64,000 nt of DNA from Sclerotinia nivalis (Eukaryota > Ascomycota > Leotiomycetes > Helotiales > Sclerotiniaceae), in NCBI GenBank assembly GCA_029531795.1, contig JAPEIS010000001.1, positions 3,162,001-3,226,000 of the forward strand, written 5' to 3'. The first letter of the stretch is position 1, and each line of letters begins with the position of its first letter. The position numbers and the translations under genes were made by a program. Below are positions 9,676 through 23,575 of this stretch, one piece after another. A model generated the notes under the pieces. It had not been told where the DNA came from and ran no database searches. It was given only the letters and a program-made list of their open reading frames with translations.

Positions 9676-10308
9676 TACAATCACAATCTATTATATATAT
9701 ATATATAATATAACGTATATCTGTATTGACTATTTGTATGTGTACCTATAACACAAGCATTGATGCACCACCTCATATCCATCCATCCACCATCCACCCG
9801 CCAATCCATCAACCCATCCATCTATTCCTAACCCTAATCCATCTACCTAATCCTAACCCTAATCCCACCCCATTCCTTTTCATCCCAAATAATTCATAGT
9901 CATACTCATATCCATATTTATACTCATACTCATACTCCATTAATAATTATTCCTCCCTTTCTCCTAACCTATACTATCCAAATCCAAGTCACACGATTGT
10001 GTTGAGTGGCTTGCTTGCTTGCTCGCCTCCTTTTTTTCAATTCCTCAGGCGATAATTGGTAGCGAATATCGCTTACTCACTTTACATAAGCAGCCCCCCT
10101 TGTCCCACCCATCATTGTACTAGCAAGCCAATCACCAATCAGTCAGCCATCCCTCTCAGCTATAAGCAAGCCAGCCCAGCCTAATACAAAAATAAAATAT
10201 TTCAGACCAAGAACACGAAAAACGCCAACAATGTTAATCCCATGGTATCTCCAAATCATCCATCATTCATCAACACACCATGCCATATCATACCATCCCG
10301 AAAAATTT
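9676..10308. other. Intergenic; simple repeats, 3' flank of ArfGAP gene
   Basis: This holds an AT dinucleotide run (about 9692-9710), CATC-type repeats (9775-9825), two CCTAACCCTAATCC-type telomere-like motifs (9827-9840 and 9845-9865) and TCATACTCATA repeats (9897-9940). No gene is seen. Confidence 0.7.
9775..9941. repeat. Simple repeats (CATC)n, CCTAACCCTAAT-like, (TCATAC)n
   Basis: Imperfect CATCCATC, CCTAA/CCCTAA and ACTCATACTCATA tracts follow each other with little unique sequence between. The CCCTAA motif equals the common fungal telomere unit, but only two adjacent units occur at each place. Confidence 0.75.
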
Positions 10309-13300
10309 TCATGAACGTTCCTGAATAGGTGCTTTAGCTAATCGACCACCAGCACTAACACGTTTTTGCAATCTCGCCTCTCGTTCCTTAAGCTTGTCTT
10401 GTTGGGTCATTGTGGTTGGCAAAGCTGCTAGGGTATCGCTGGTGCTTCCTCCACGGTGTGTCTTTTGTTCGATATACAGCGTCGCGCTTCGACTCAAAGG
10501 AAATGCCGGTAATATGGTCGGGATCTCAGCCCCGTGTTGTACGAGCATTTCAGCAATCGGGAATGGAACCATTTTTGCAGGAGGTTCAACTCGAGTGGGT
10601 GATGTAACTTGTGCTGGAGATGCTGGATCAGCAGCAGCAAGAGCCAAAAACACTGAATGCGTTCCACGAGACCTGTCCGTGACATTAGGGTTTGCCTTGA
10701 GCGCCAAAGCATAAATCACTTGCTGAACATCATTCTTCTTAATCGCTGCCAGGAGAGTCTCGTCCGCGGTGCCATATCGTGAGAGAGTGGATGAGATCGG
10801 TTCCACGAAGGCTCGGTCAACATATTTAGCCGTGATAAACTTCAACCTTTGCTCCCGTGTAGCTTGTGGCGTAGGTTTTGTAGCCAGATCGAGTCTAGCC
10901 TCCCAGACCATATTGGAAACGCGATTGCCAACCAACAAAAGTAATTCGACAATGTCCGTGGTAAAGGAATTAATATCGAGAGTCAAGGAGCGCACTTTGC
11001 TGATATGTGTTCCAAGTGAACGATGAATGCCACTACATTCGATACAAAGTATGATGGCCAAGTTGATCGACACCCACTCTGTTTTGATTCCAGATCCACA
11101 ATCTGCACACCAGCAGTTACCTTGGTCCGTTTCTCGTAGAAGCTGGAGTAGTTTATCTGGGCTTTCATCAAAACTACTACTATTCGATCGGCCATACGCA
11201 GGTCTGGCACCCACGGTCGTTCTCCTAAACACATTGTTCGTATTCGAAGTATTATTATGGTTTGACGAATGCCCTTGATTCATCGAAGAACTCTTTCCTG
11301 TCAATATCGACCCAATATCTCTTCTCATCGAATGAGCCTCAGGTTGTGGTGCCAGAGCAGGATAATCCTTCATGCCTCTACCCTCAACCGCACTCTGAAG
11401 TGCATTGTTGATAGCGGAAATCCAGTTTTTCATGTCATCCTCTGAGGTTGCTTGATATACTCTCTTATACTGAGGGGTAATAACCTCAAAACAGAAACGA
11501 CGCTCCGCATCACGAGCCTCACGTACAGATGCCATACGTAGATCTATGGGTTCCATGTGCAGATCTAGACGCTGTTTCCAATTACTGTACTCGGAGAGTT
11601 TACCAGCATCCAATACGATCCAAAATCTATATAAGTTAGTAGTGTTAATTCCATTTTTGACGCGTCTGACTTACTTGTGCCAAGCTTGCTTGTTCAATCC
11701 TCTTGGATCAACATGGCTGCCAGGCCTACTTAAAGCCCAGAGAAGACCCTCCTTACGTTGCGTGCCCAACTTTTCACTCGCCGTGATTTGGCTATGGTCT
11801 TTCTCTTCAAGGTCCCGAATGCCACGAAACCGAGGATTTGCGGCCGGGCTTCCTACTGGCCCACCATGTACGGACGAGAGGCTCCCAGGAGTCCTGCTAA
11901 ACTCCGACATGCCTCCATTAGTGACTGTAGCAATCGTACTGTTTGTTGGTATTATCCTTAATTGATGTCCTGTGCTGTCTGCTCTGTTGAGCTCAGAATC
12001 TGAAGTATATGCACCGTTGCCCGAGCTTGACGTGCCAGGTGCGACTGTTTCAACCGCCGGGACTGTCTCAGGTTCCACATATGTAACAGTACTTTTTTCG
12101 AGATTACGTCGCTTTTCTTCACGTTCAGTCCTCTGGTATTGAAATTCTTTGTCCGCATCTTGCACTTCTGCGCTCAATGCTTCTAACTGTGGAAGCATTT
12201 GTTCTACTTTCTTCGCCGCTGCGAGATAGCTCCTTGTCTGAGCATCTGCATACTTGGTTAAATGTGACAACACTTCTTGTTCTTTTCGTCCCCCGTGTAA
12301 ATCTTGCATAAATGAAGAATAATCGAATCGCTTCAGCTCGAAATTGCGGCGTTTCGTTTGGTATTTGGTATCGCTTTCAACCCGCTTTTTCTGCTTCAAT
12401 GAGTCTTGACGTTGCCCCAAATATCTAGAGACATATGCATAATAATCTTTGCTTTCTTCCTCAAAATCTCGCTTCTTCGATTCAGCTTGCTTGATATCAA
12501 GGGTGTATAGTTTTGCCAGGGGCTCTATAATGACTTTCTCCAGATTGAGAGCGTTTTGCTTTTCATACTGTAAAATCTCCCGCGCAATTTTATCGAAATA
12601 ATGGTCCAGGGCTGGCTGGACTGCGTTTGCGTTTGAATTGGACGCTTCTCGAAGCGCTTCCATAAAACCCCCAATCGCATCGTTACACTGCATCTGAGCG
12701 ATCTGTGCTGCCTCAGCCTTTCTGAGAACCTTCTTCATCCGTGTGCGCATATTTCCAGTTTTTTGTTCCAAAGCTTTCATAGTAGCCCTAAATAAAGGTC
12801 CGTCTTCTGTGGCACTCATATCTTCGCCTGGGCGTTGACAAGACACATCGACCTTCGGCGCATCCGTGAAATGGCTTTGAGGGACAACGAAATCGAGGCT
12901 AAGGGGATTTGGCGATGGCGGTGCATCTTCAAACGAGTACGATAGCTCTTGCCCGCTCACGCGAGAATCGAGGGATTGAGAAGAGGGAAGTCGCAATTTA
13001 GGAGGCGGGACGAGATGAAAAGGTGGAGATGGGGAGCCTGGCATACTTAATGGTTGCGGATCTAAGGTTTTATTAGCGGAAGATTGGGACAGAGCGATTT
13101 GTAGCCTTACTTGAAACCCAGAATGAGAAGCTAGCAAGGGTATTTAATCGATGCGCTCGTTGATCATATTCGAGAAACTAGAGGTTGTCAGAATGAGAAA
13201 CGTATGCGACTGAGTCCAACATACACTGCAATTATTTCTCCAACCACCCCCGCGATCCTCCGTTGGCTTCGGAGGCCTCCATTTCCAGGACCATTCGAAC

Positions 13301-13939
13301 GATACGGACTGACTGCCTCCCGTAGAATAATCCCCAACTAGCTGCACATTGGCATTCTTGTGTAAATTCGGATCGGCATGAAATTCTCGAGTGACTAGAT
13401 TCTCTACCTCTCGCGCGGTCGAAGCTGATACATATGTAAGGCCATTTATAACGGTGTCCATCAAGCCAACCACATCTTTTGCGCCATTCGTCGCAGGCAA
13501 AAATCCTTGCGATTGTCGTATAATAAACGTGAAGTGAAATGTAAGTTCTTCGTCATTATTGATCTTGATGAGGAGATTCGGAGCGGCTCCAGGAAGTGTA
13601 TCAGGGTCCTGCAGGATTCTGATCAGCATTGTTGGTAGGACAAATGCAATGTATATGTATGTATAATCGTTACCTGGACATATTCCACCGCAGAGTTATC
13701 TCCAAGGTCGCGAATCGCAGAGACTCTTGTCGCTGGGAATCCATTTGGAACAATGTTTAAGAGGGTTCTCCTCCGCTGATTGGTGATCGACAAGGACGAT
13801 ATAGTTACTAGCAGCATATCAAAATCAGTTCCCTCCTTCTCTCCAAACCTGATAGATATCAATGGAAGTACTAACAGCGATTTTGATCCCTCAAGTATAA
13901 TGGCGCGCCATCATCCGGTCTGCTACTAACATTACCCAT
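10309..13939 (-). CDS. Arf GTPase-activating protein with BAR, PH, ArfGAP and ankyrin regions (Csx2-type)
   Basis: The spliced model gives 1,117 aa from six exons: 13939-13876, 13807-13674, 13608-13225, 13177-13111, 13061-11675 and 11626-10309. It starts MGNVSSRP, an N-myristoylation consensus. A conserved N-terminal domain covers about residues 22-216, BAR coiled coil about 304-540 and PH about 650-760 (split by the last intron). The ArfGAP zinc finger at about 842-950 has Cys852, 855, 873 and 876 and the arginine finger Arg881 in SGIHRSLG. Weak ankyrin-like sequence follows to about 1060. It should stimulate GTP hydrolysis by Arf on curved membranes in Golgi/endosome traffic; S. pombe Csx2 has the same order. 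The first exon was chosen because it restores the intron phase and gives RDQNR joined to LTISSLSITNQRRR. Confidence 0.9.
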
Positions 13940-15306
13940 TTTCTGTTCTGTTATGTACGGTTCTTCCCTCTTAAGGGTTTACCCCACTAAAGTTATCTCG
14001 TTGGAAGTTGTTGCAAGAGATATGGCCCTTGCTCTTGACAATATTGTCGAAGGCTGTAAAGAAGATATGTTTTTGGCATCTAATCTGTATATTTGTATAT
14101 TGAGAACAAATGCTGGAAAGGAGGATGTCGGCTGTGGAGAGAGAGAGAAAAAAAGAACTATTAATCTTGTGTATAAAGGTTGATATGGTTTTGGTATGTC
14201 TGTTCTGCAGTGCAGTGAGTGCAAAGTCTAGGGATTGTTAGATTAGAAGTAAAGAAAGAGTAAGGTTCTCGCTAGGCACGGTGATAGAAAAGAAGTAGCG
14301 GTTATTCAGTTCGTCTGTTTAAGGGTACTTCTGTATTTGGTATTTGAGTCCGTTTTAAATATTTGTCTCAATAAGGTGGTCACTCATTGATTGTTGGATT
14401 GACTTTGAACAAGATTAAATATAGGTAGTATATGAGTAAGTGAGTAAGTAAGTGAGTAAGTGAGTAAGTAGATGCGTGAATGGAATAAGATGAAGCTTAT
14501 GAGCAAAGCAAGGATATCACCAAAATGTTATATATATGATACAATCCCGTGACATCTTTCTTTTTCTATTTCTCCGTGTTACTCTCTCTCTTCGTGCTAC
14601 TATTCTATTTTTCAACATTCAGGTATTCAAATTTCTCCAATATTGTTCACAGCCTCTTAACGCTTACATACACTGGCATTGTGAATGAAACTGACCAACA
14701 ATGACAGGGCTATCAATGTATTTAAGGAATGATTGTGGGGAGCAGATAGAGTCTAGCCATCAAACGGGGGGCCCACAGGCTTCAACTGGCATTCGGTAGT
14801 GAAGGTAGTCAGGGGGATCTCTCATAAGGCCAGTTGTGAAGAGTCACGATTCTTGGAGTATGTTCCAGTTTCAAGGTTTGATACGAAGTCTTATGCATGC
14901 GCCTCAATTTCTACCTAAGTAGTTAGTTAGTATTAGGAGGCTAGAATACTTTAAAGATTGATTCTATTCTACCTAGTCTAGCGAAGGGCTAAAATGGTAA
15001 AAGAGATCCACGTGTATTTAAGGCAAAATTGATTATTGATTACTATACAGCATATACAGAAATACCTTCACAACAAGATTTTCGTAAAATACACCCTGTT
15101 TATCGATAAGCAATTCCCACCAACCTCGGTACATTTCCTCCTACCACGGCTGTCTCCCCAAGACATCTTAACCCCTTCTCCACAAGAACAACCTTCCCCA
15201 GAATTCTCGCATTTGTATTTAGACCAAAGAATCGATTTCCATTTCATCTATATAATAAACTTTCTAAACTTATTATTTGTGCACATAAACCATTTATATA
15301 TACGAG
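13940..15306. other. Intergenic, divergent promoters of ArfGAP and thioesterase genes
   Basis: No gene is recognised. It contains a (GAGTAAGT)n microsatellite at about 14433-14470 and an AT-rich plus-strand stretch before the thioesterase ATG. Small ORFs at 13953-14224 and 15036-15356 show no family features. Confidence 0.6.
14433..14470. repeat. GAGTAAGT microsatellite
   Basis: About four imperfect copies of an 8-bp unit (GAGTAAGT with AAGT slips) lie in the divergent intergenic region. Confidence 0.8.
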
Positions 15307-16845
15307 ATGACAACCCCCGCTTCATCAACTGCAGGCACCACCTTTGCCGATGCTAGTAAGGTGCAACAATTGACTTCGCACACTTACTCTGCAAACTTTC
15401 CTGATGTAAGATTTCTGAATACATGATCACAACTGGAGCAATGCTACCTCCAACATACAATGTCCATTTACCAGAATAATCATACTAACATCAACACAGG
15501 ACTGGTGCGTAGGCTCAGGTAAATAAACATTCCACCTTACCTCCTACCAAACTATCCATCCATTGTCTAACCAAACCATGTAGTTCCCCATGGAGGTTTC
15601 ATAACCGGAGTCTTCCTCCAAGTCTCTACCCTCCATTTCCGCACTACTCTCTCCGCCCAAAACCAACCCAATCCCATAATTCTCCACCTCGAGTTCTTGC
15701 GTCGGACTCAAGCTGGTCCCGCTGTCTTCACCGGTAAGCGTATCCCGTGACTTCTATGTTTCAATATGATCATGTAGTTGTCTCTGTTTATGTCCAAGAC
15801 TGGGTTCTATGTACTAACTTTCATTCTAGTCCAAGATACCAAACTCGGAAGACAAACATCTATTCTTCACATAACCCTATCACAAGACGACCGCGTTGAA
15901 GTAGTCGGTTATATCACTCACTCCAACACCACCACGGAAGAAGGCGTTTCTTCCCCTCATACTCATGTTCTTAATCCTGCCCCCCTTCCCGTTTCTCTTC
16001 CCCGTAAGTATAGGCGATTTTGTCATCACAAACCCCTTCCGCATCAGAGCCATCATCAATTTTCGCTCACCAACTCAATCTCCTCTCTCAATCAACACCT
16101 ACCGACTCCATCCCCTCTCCTAGTTAACACCCACTAACCCCCAAACCTCTAGTCCTAAAAACCAACACCGACCCCAACTACCACCTCCAACAATTGGCCT
16201 TCTCCAACTTCCGTAAAGCCACCAAAAAAGGCCACATGTATTTCCCCCGCACTGAACCTTCTCCCAACATCTCAGACGAATGGATTCGATTATCCACTGG
16301 CGAATATGTAAGCACCAATTCTCCTATCAGATGCAGACTTCCCCTTCCCTCCCCATTCTCCCTTAAATTTCCCTACACCCTCTTCTCTACTTCCCCTACA
16401 AACCCACTCCACCACCCAACTCCTCACCATATTAACTAACCAACCACCAACCAAACAGTGGACCAACGAAAGCCTCGCCTTCGCCTGCGACATGTATTCA
16501 ATCCCCACCGAATTCCCCCCCGCATCCAGCACTCCCCTTCCCCCTCCATCTCCCTCACCCTCCTCATCCTCCTCCTCCTCTCCATCCCCCTCCACCCCAG
16601 GCCCCATAGCAAAATACTGGTTCCCAACCCTAGTCCTCAACATAGATTTCAAAAAGTCGCTTCCGCAGGATGGCATCGAATGGCTCTTCATCCGCGTCGA
16701 GCGAAAACAGATCAAGAACGGGCGCATGGATATCGAGCTAACGGTGTGGGATGAGGAAGGGGAATTGGTGGCGATTAGTAATCATGTTTCGTTGGCTGTG
16801 GGGGTGGAGAGGAATGTAGCGACGAGGGGCTCTAGTAAGATGTAA
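15307..16845 (+). CDS. Thioesterase-like (double hotdog) protein
   Basis: The spliced model gives 327 aa from exons 15307-15405, 15500-15518, 15584-15733, 15830-16003, 16153-16307 and 16459-16845. It carries the features of the thioesterase-like superfamily (4HBT_3 type, acyl-CoA thioesterase II-like): SHTYSANFPDDWCVGSVPHGGFITGVFLQVS at the start (first hotdog), LHLEFLRRTQAGPAVFTV, and a second hotdog with KYWFPTLVLNID and MDIELTVWDEEGELVAISNHVSLAV. Its likely job is hydrolysis of a CoA or related thioester; the substrate is unknown. A Pro/Ser-rich insert (PPPSPSPSSSSSSSPSP) at about residues 221-245 is low complexity. Exon 2 is only 19 nt, yet is needed for the frame. No signal peptide is evident. 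Confidence 0.85.
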
Positions 16846-17547
16846 GATGTGAGATGTGAGATGTGAGTGTAAGTGTGAGGGTGAGGGTGATTGAGTATGG
16901 GGCTTGTGAAATAGGGACTTCTGGGATTGGAGATAGATTGGAGATAGAGATAGATCTATGTAAACTGCATATAGAGTCACCGACCCAAACTTGGGATGTT
17001 GAGATAAAGAAATCACATCGCATCACTTGTTGCAACCACGTCAATCAGTCGACATTGCATAGACAGAATATGTAGGTAGATCCCCAAAAATTATGCTCAG
17101 TCGTGTTCGCTATGTCTATCCATTCTCATGATTAAATACGACTATAGTAAACCTCAAAGTCGAGGAAGAACCAAAGTGCAATTTAGAACCATCAGACCAG
17201 CAATGTGATTATCCCCTTCTTCCGCCAACCTGACTTAGCATGAATCCGACCCCAGCACGATTCGCTGCAATCTATCCACCAAAGTTCCTCAGTATGTCTG
17301 CATTCGTGAAGGGCCACTTTCGCCTTTGGCAGGTCGTGCATATGCAGTTTGTGGGGACAGGCCGCATACTAGCAACACATTTGCACCTGACTGACTACAG
17401 CTGCGTGAAATCGATTGGGGATGTGTTCTCATTTCTAGAGGATGCTGGATAGACTGAGATATGATAACTATAGCTAAAGCCCTTTCACATAAAATCATCA
17501 CTGCAGTTCGTCAGTACTTGCTGTGTAAAGTAAGGGATTACATAAAC
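16846..17547. other. Intergenic between convergent thioesterase and eIF3j genes
   Basis: A GATGTGA/GTGAGGGTGA microsatellite at 16843-16890 follows the thioesterase stop directly. No gene is recognised in the rest; the 70-codon ORFs here have no family features. Confidence 0.6.
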
Positions 17548-18526
17548 TCACTCTCCAAAATCATCGTCGTAAGCCTGGGTATCTTTATGGGAGATGGCGT
17601 CTCTGCTTGCATTCAAGGTAGTCTTGGTTTTTTGTGCTTTGGACTTCTTTCCTCCCTTTTCAGCAGCCTTCTCCTCCTTCATTTTCTCGTTACTCAAGGC
17701 CGTCAATGTGCTAGCGATCTTCTTAATTTGATCACTTGGGAGATCTTTGGAAATCTGTTTGATGAATTCCTGCAAGAAAATGATATATTGTGCTTTCTTG
17801 ACGTTATTGGCAATGAGAGGGACAAGAGTTTCGCGGAGCTTCTCGAATTGTGGCTTGGTTTTTGGATCGAAAAGTGGGAGGGTTGTCAAATCAACAGTGG
17901 CTGCGGGGTTCTTCTCATCAACTTGCACCGCGTTTGCAGCACTGGTAGACTTGCGAGAGTTGATACCAATGTTGCCAAAAAGGTCCTCAGCGTGCTTCAA
18001 GTCGGATTCTTGTTCAGTTCGTCTAAGGCGTTCTCTTCTTGTAGCCTCATCTTCTTCACTGCTCTCGTCGCTATTTTCTGCGAGTTGACGTGCTCTCTCG
18101 GCCTGCTTTTCAGCGACACGTTGGGTTTTCGACTTCTTATTCGCGGCAGCCAATGCATCGGCCTTTGCTTTTCGTTCGGCTTCGACCTTTGCCTTCTCGC
18201 GTTCAACTTCAGAGTCCTCGGCGGCACTCCAGGAATCTAAGACTTCATCATCATCCTCCTCATCGTCAAACTTTCTTCGGGTCGAAGTGGCAGTTTGTGC
18301 GGGCGTTGGATCGGATGACTCCTCGGAGGAGGATTCCTCATCTGTTCGGTAGAGTAGCGGTCAGTCAAGTGTATTCCTCTGTATCTGCATGGCGGTAAAT
18401 CTTCCGACCACGCCTACCGAAAGCTCCTCACGGATAATGATAATAACATTTTCAGAATGACAATGCCGCAGAAAATGCCTAGTGAAAAAATAAAATATTC
18501 TGCCACTTACCCCACTTGTCAGGCAT
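17548..18526 (-). CDS. hcr1: Eukaryotic translation initiation factor 3 subunit J
   Basis: Two exons (18526-18511 and 18341-17548) give 269 aa, near the 265 aa of yeast Hcr1. The protein starts MPDKWD, then an acidic stretch rich in Glu/Asp/Ser, a Lys/Ala/Glu-rich coiled region (about 55-110), the conserved middle (DLTTLPLFDPKTKPQFEKL) and an end with DDDFGE. eIF3j sits in the decoding centre of the 40S ribosome and helps start-codon recognition, termination and recycling. The 16-nt first coding exon (MPDKW plus one base) joins DEESSSEE in frame; a single 169-nt intron separates the two. The gene is convergent with the thioesterase gene. Confidence 0.9.
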
Positions 18527-19092
18527 TTTCAAAACTAAATGCCCAGCGAATAATCCTTTTTTATTGCTTTTGCTTTGATTGTCTCAAGTATTGAGTCTAG
18601 AGCCTCAATAACTTTGCAAGAATAGTTTCCCACTATGTGTTTGTTGTTGAAAGGAATATCTTTGGGAAAGTTAGATTATTGGAAGTTTGACTTTAGGTTT
18701 GCGCCCGCACTTATTAACATGGAAGTTTTAGTGGTGAGACTGATCGGAGGCGGGCCTTGCCTAAGACTTTTAATTGGTGCCTGACTTGACTTGACCTTAT
18801 GATTGTGTTAGCCCAAACAATTCAATTTCGATCTTTCACATCTGTGGGCATACAACATATGCAATAGTAAAGAAATTGCATTGTTTTCTTTATATTAATT
18901 AAGTCAATAAGCTCCATTTACAAGGTAACAATAACCTCATTGTAATCACAACATAACGCACTAGTACTTTGAATCAAATTGTTCTTCATTTTGTGATATC
19001 ATTCATCATTAACATCATGCTATGGCATCGCTCATCCCGCATAACACAGTTACCTACCCAGCTTAACTTTTGGCGCAGTATCTTAAAATCGT
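18527..19092. other. Intergenic, eIF3j promoter and enolase 3' flank
   Basis: AT-rich sequence with no recognised gene. It should hold the eIF3j promoter and the enolase 3' untranslated region. Confidence 0.6.
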
Positions 19093-20711
<1,619 letters not shown>

Positions 20712-22244
20712 CCTTATCTTTCTTGATTATCTGGTAAGGTTCTATAGACTCTGGGTCAGTATTCAATGCAGTGTTTGTTAATGGTGGAGAGTTGAAAGAA
20801 GAAAATATGGCCAGAGATGATTATGGTGGGGTGAAAGTCACCAAATCTGAGCTTCAGCTTATAGCTTATTTCTCTATTGATTCACATTGATCAAGAGAAG
20901 AAATGAAGCTTTTGATCGTGGGTACAAAGGATAACTGGAGGCAGAGGGATAATATTGTCTTACCTTGAGTTGTATGTAGCTTACAAAAAGAAGTTGTTGT
21001 GAGAAAGTAAAGATCAAGAAGTTTGGAGTCACAGAGCAGAACGAGATCTTTTTCAACCCCTCGCCCCACCAACGTGCCAATGCATCGTCCCTTCCCGCCC
21101 CAGCCTGTAAGCCCTGTTTACCGGAGTTACTCTTAAATGGGTTACGCCGAACTTTTGACTGGATGGATATCAATGAATGTCACCTTTTTTATGCATTTTG
21201 CGCGTAAAATGTATAAAATGTATAAAAGCGTGTGAATTATTAAATCTGGGAAACTTTATATTGAAACATCCAAGCTACAACCAACCAACACACAACTAAC
21301 ACTCGACGATATTTGGGAGAGGCTCGTCCCGTAGCCCTCAGATCTCAACCATTGACGGACGAAGGGCCGGATCGTTACTATTGTCAAACTTATACTAGAC
21401 ACATCTACCTAGGGACTTCTAGAATACACTCATAGTTTTGGTCGTACTAATTGCGTCTCCGGTGGCCGGACCCGACTGAAGAAAGTTTCAAAGGTGCTCT
21501 TGGGTCGTGGGTCGTGGGTCTAAAAGATAAACAGCTAGCTGCCAAGGTGATTGATTAACTACTCATAGTCTTTTGTATTGAATAGAAGATAGATAGTAGA
21601 GTAACATTGCCTATCAACTTAAATCGCGCTGAATGATCACACCATACTTTCATCGCTGTTGTGACAATCCAAAGCTCGGCACTGGAAGAAGGGCAAGATA
21701 CAAACAAATACCGGTCTTGTTCAATTCTTGAAGAGGAATCGCTCCGAAAAGTGTTGTTCATACCCATACGAACCTCAGTGCTCTTGAATGTCTATTTGTA
21801 ACACTTGGTACTTGTAGATGATGTTGAAAAGGTTTCTTCCATTAATCCTGAGGTACCTTGGGCACTTGGCGCGATGAACTGTGCAGGAACTGAGCGCCAG
21901 AGAGGTATCATATTTCATGAACGTAATTGAAAACAGTACAATGACGGAGGCAAAATTATCTTCGATCCAGGACTGAGTTGTAAGTTCTGAGGCTGAATCA
22001 AATGTCGAACTTTCAACATCTTATCTTGATGGATTGGTCACGTGTTCGCTCGCTCCGCACAGGCAACAAGAGCTTCGCATGCAACTTAGTTAAGCAATTA
22101 AGCAATCTTGATACCTCTACTTCCATCAAACACACCTTCCACGCAAATCCAAATATAAAGCCCGCATTATAATTCTGATATTTCAATCGCCTTTACATAA
22201 TCGAAATTTGCACAGGTACCGTTTAATTCCTTGCGACTTTTAAG
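20712..22244. other. Divergent intergenic region between enolase and rpt4
   Basis: Both promoters lie here. Visible elements are repeated TGTATAAAATGTATAAAA near 21205-21228 and a CACGTG E-box-like site at about 22039. No further gene is recognised. Confidence 0.5.
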
Positions 22245-23575
22245 ATGTCTACCAGCGGCGTTATGGATCGCGAGCATGCGCTGTCAACATTCAAGGAAAA
22301 GCTATTGGAGTCTAGAGAATGGGAGGCAAAGCTCAAGGCTCTGCGGTTAGAAATCAAGGGGTTGCAGAAGGACTTCGACCATACTGAGGACAATATTAAA
22401 GCTCTGCAAAGTGTTGGACAAATCATCGGCGAGGTTTTGAAACAACTTGATGATGAGAGATGTGAGTAGCCCAGTGGGAAGCTTCATCCAACATTACTAA
22501 TATTGGCATTTCAGTTATCGTCAAAGCATCATCCGGCCCCAGATATGTTGTCGGCTGCAGATCGAAAGTTGACAAATTGAAGTTGAAGCAAGGAACCCGT
22601 GTCGCGCTCGATATGACAACTCTCACAATCATGCGAATGTTACCACGAGAAGTCGATCCCCTCGTTTATAATATGTCTTTGGAAGATCCTGGACAAGTGA
22701 GCTTTGGTGGAATTGGTGGTTTGAACGAACAAATTAGAGAACTACGAGAAGTCATCGAGCTGCCACTTAAGAATCCGGAGTTATTCTTGCGAGTTGGTAT
22801 TAAGCCTCCAAAGGGTGTTTTGTTATATGGACCTCCAGGAACCGGGAAGACTCTGTTAGCAAGAGCTGTTGCTAGCAGTCTGGAGACAAACTTCTTGAAA
22901 GGTAGGGTTATACATGTTGTTTTCACAGTTATACTAATATGCTGCAGTTGTTTCATCTGCTATCGTCGATAAGTACATTGGAGAATCTGCGCGTCTGATC
23001 AGAGAAATGTTTGGTTATGCCAAGGAACATGAGCCATGTATTATCTTCATGGACGAAATTGATGCCATTGGTGGACGTAGATTTTCGGAGGGAACTTCGG
23101 CAGATCGTGAAATTCAGAGAACCTTGATGGAATTATTGAATCAACTCGATGGTTTCGATTATTTGGGAAAGACAAAAATTATCATGGCTACCAACCGTCC
23201 AGATACCCTTGATCCCGCACTTCTCAGAGCTGGGCGTCTCGACAGGAAGATTGAGATTCCTTTGCCAAATGAGGTCGGACGATTGGAAATTATGAAGATT
23301 CACGCTTCCAATGTAGTCATTGATGGCGAGGTTGACTTCGAGAGTGTGGTAAAGATGAGTGATGGCTTGAACGGTGCTGATTTACGAAATGTCGTCACAG
23401 AAGCGTATGTATTCCCTAAACACCATTACACGATAGCTTTGCTAACTTTCCCAGTGGTTTATTTGCTATCAAGGATTACAGAGATGCTGTTAACCAGGAC
23501 GATTTTAATAAAGCAGTTCGCAAAGTGGCAGAATCAAAGAAATTGGAGGGCAAGCTGGAATACCAAAAACTATGA
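22245..23575 (+). CDS. rpt4: 26S proteasome regulatory ATPase subunit Rpt4
   Basis: Four exons (22245-22461, 22515-22901, 22948-23404, 23455-23575) give 393 aa. An N-terminal coiled coil (about 15-70) is followed by an OB region and an AAA+ module: Walker A GPPGTGKT, Walker [13 protein letters not shown], sensor [21 protein letters not shown]. The [17 protein letters not shown] block before the ATPase is specific to the Rpt4/PSMC6 member of the six-ATPase ring. The ring unfolds ubiquitinated substrates and feeds them to the 20S core. The C-terminus ends EYQKL, without the HbYX motif found on Rpt2, Rpt3 and Rpt5, as expected. An earlier in-frame ATG was not found. Another proteasome gene (pre4) lies about 10 kb downstream. 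Confidence 0.96.

Noticed and set aside
16290..16727. 145-codon minus ORF opposite the thioesterase gene
   Set aside because: Glu/Gly-rich reading of the Pro/Ser-rich insert and intron on the other strand; shadow.
17461..18240. 259-codon plus ORF across eIF3j
   Set aside because: Opposite strand of the Lys/Glu-rich eIF3j gene; gives a Leu/Phe/Ser-rich false membrane protein.
21946..21954. GGAGGCAAA, one mismatch from the yeast proteasome element PACE, upstream of rpt4
   Set aside because: A 9-bp near match about 290 bp upstream is expected by chance, no comparable site stands before pre4, and Rpn4-PACE control is not established in filamentous fungi.
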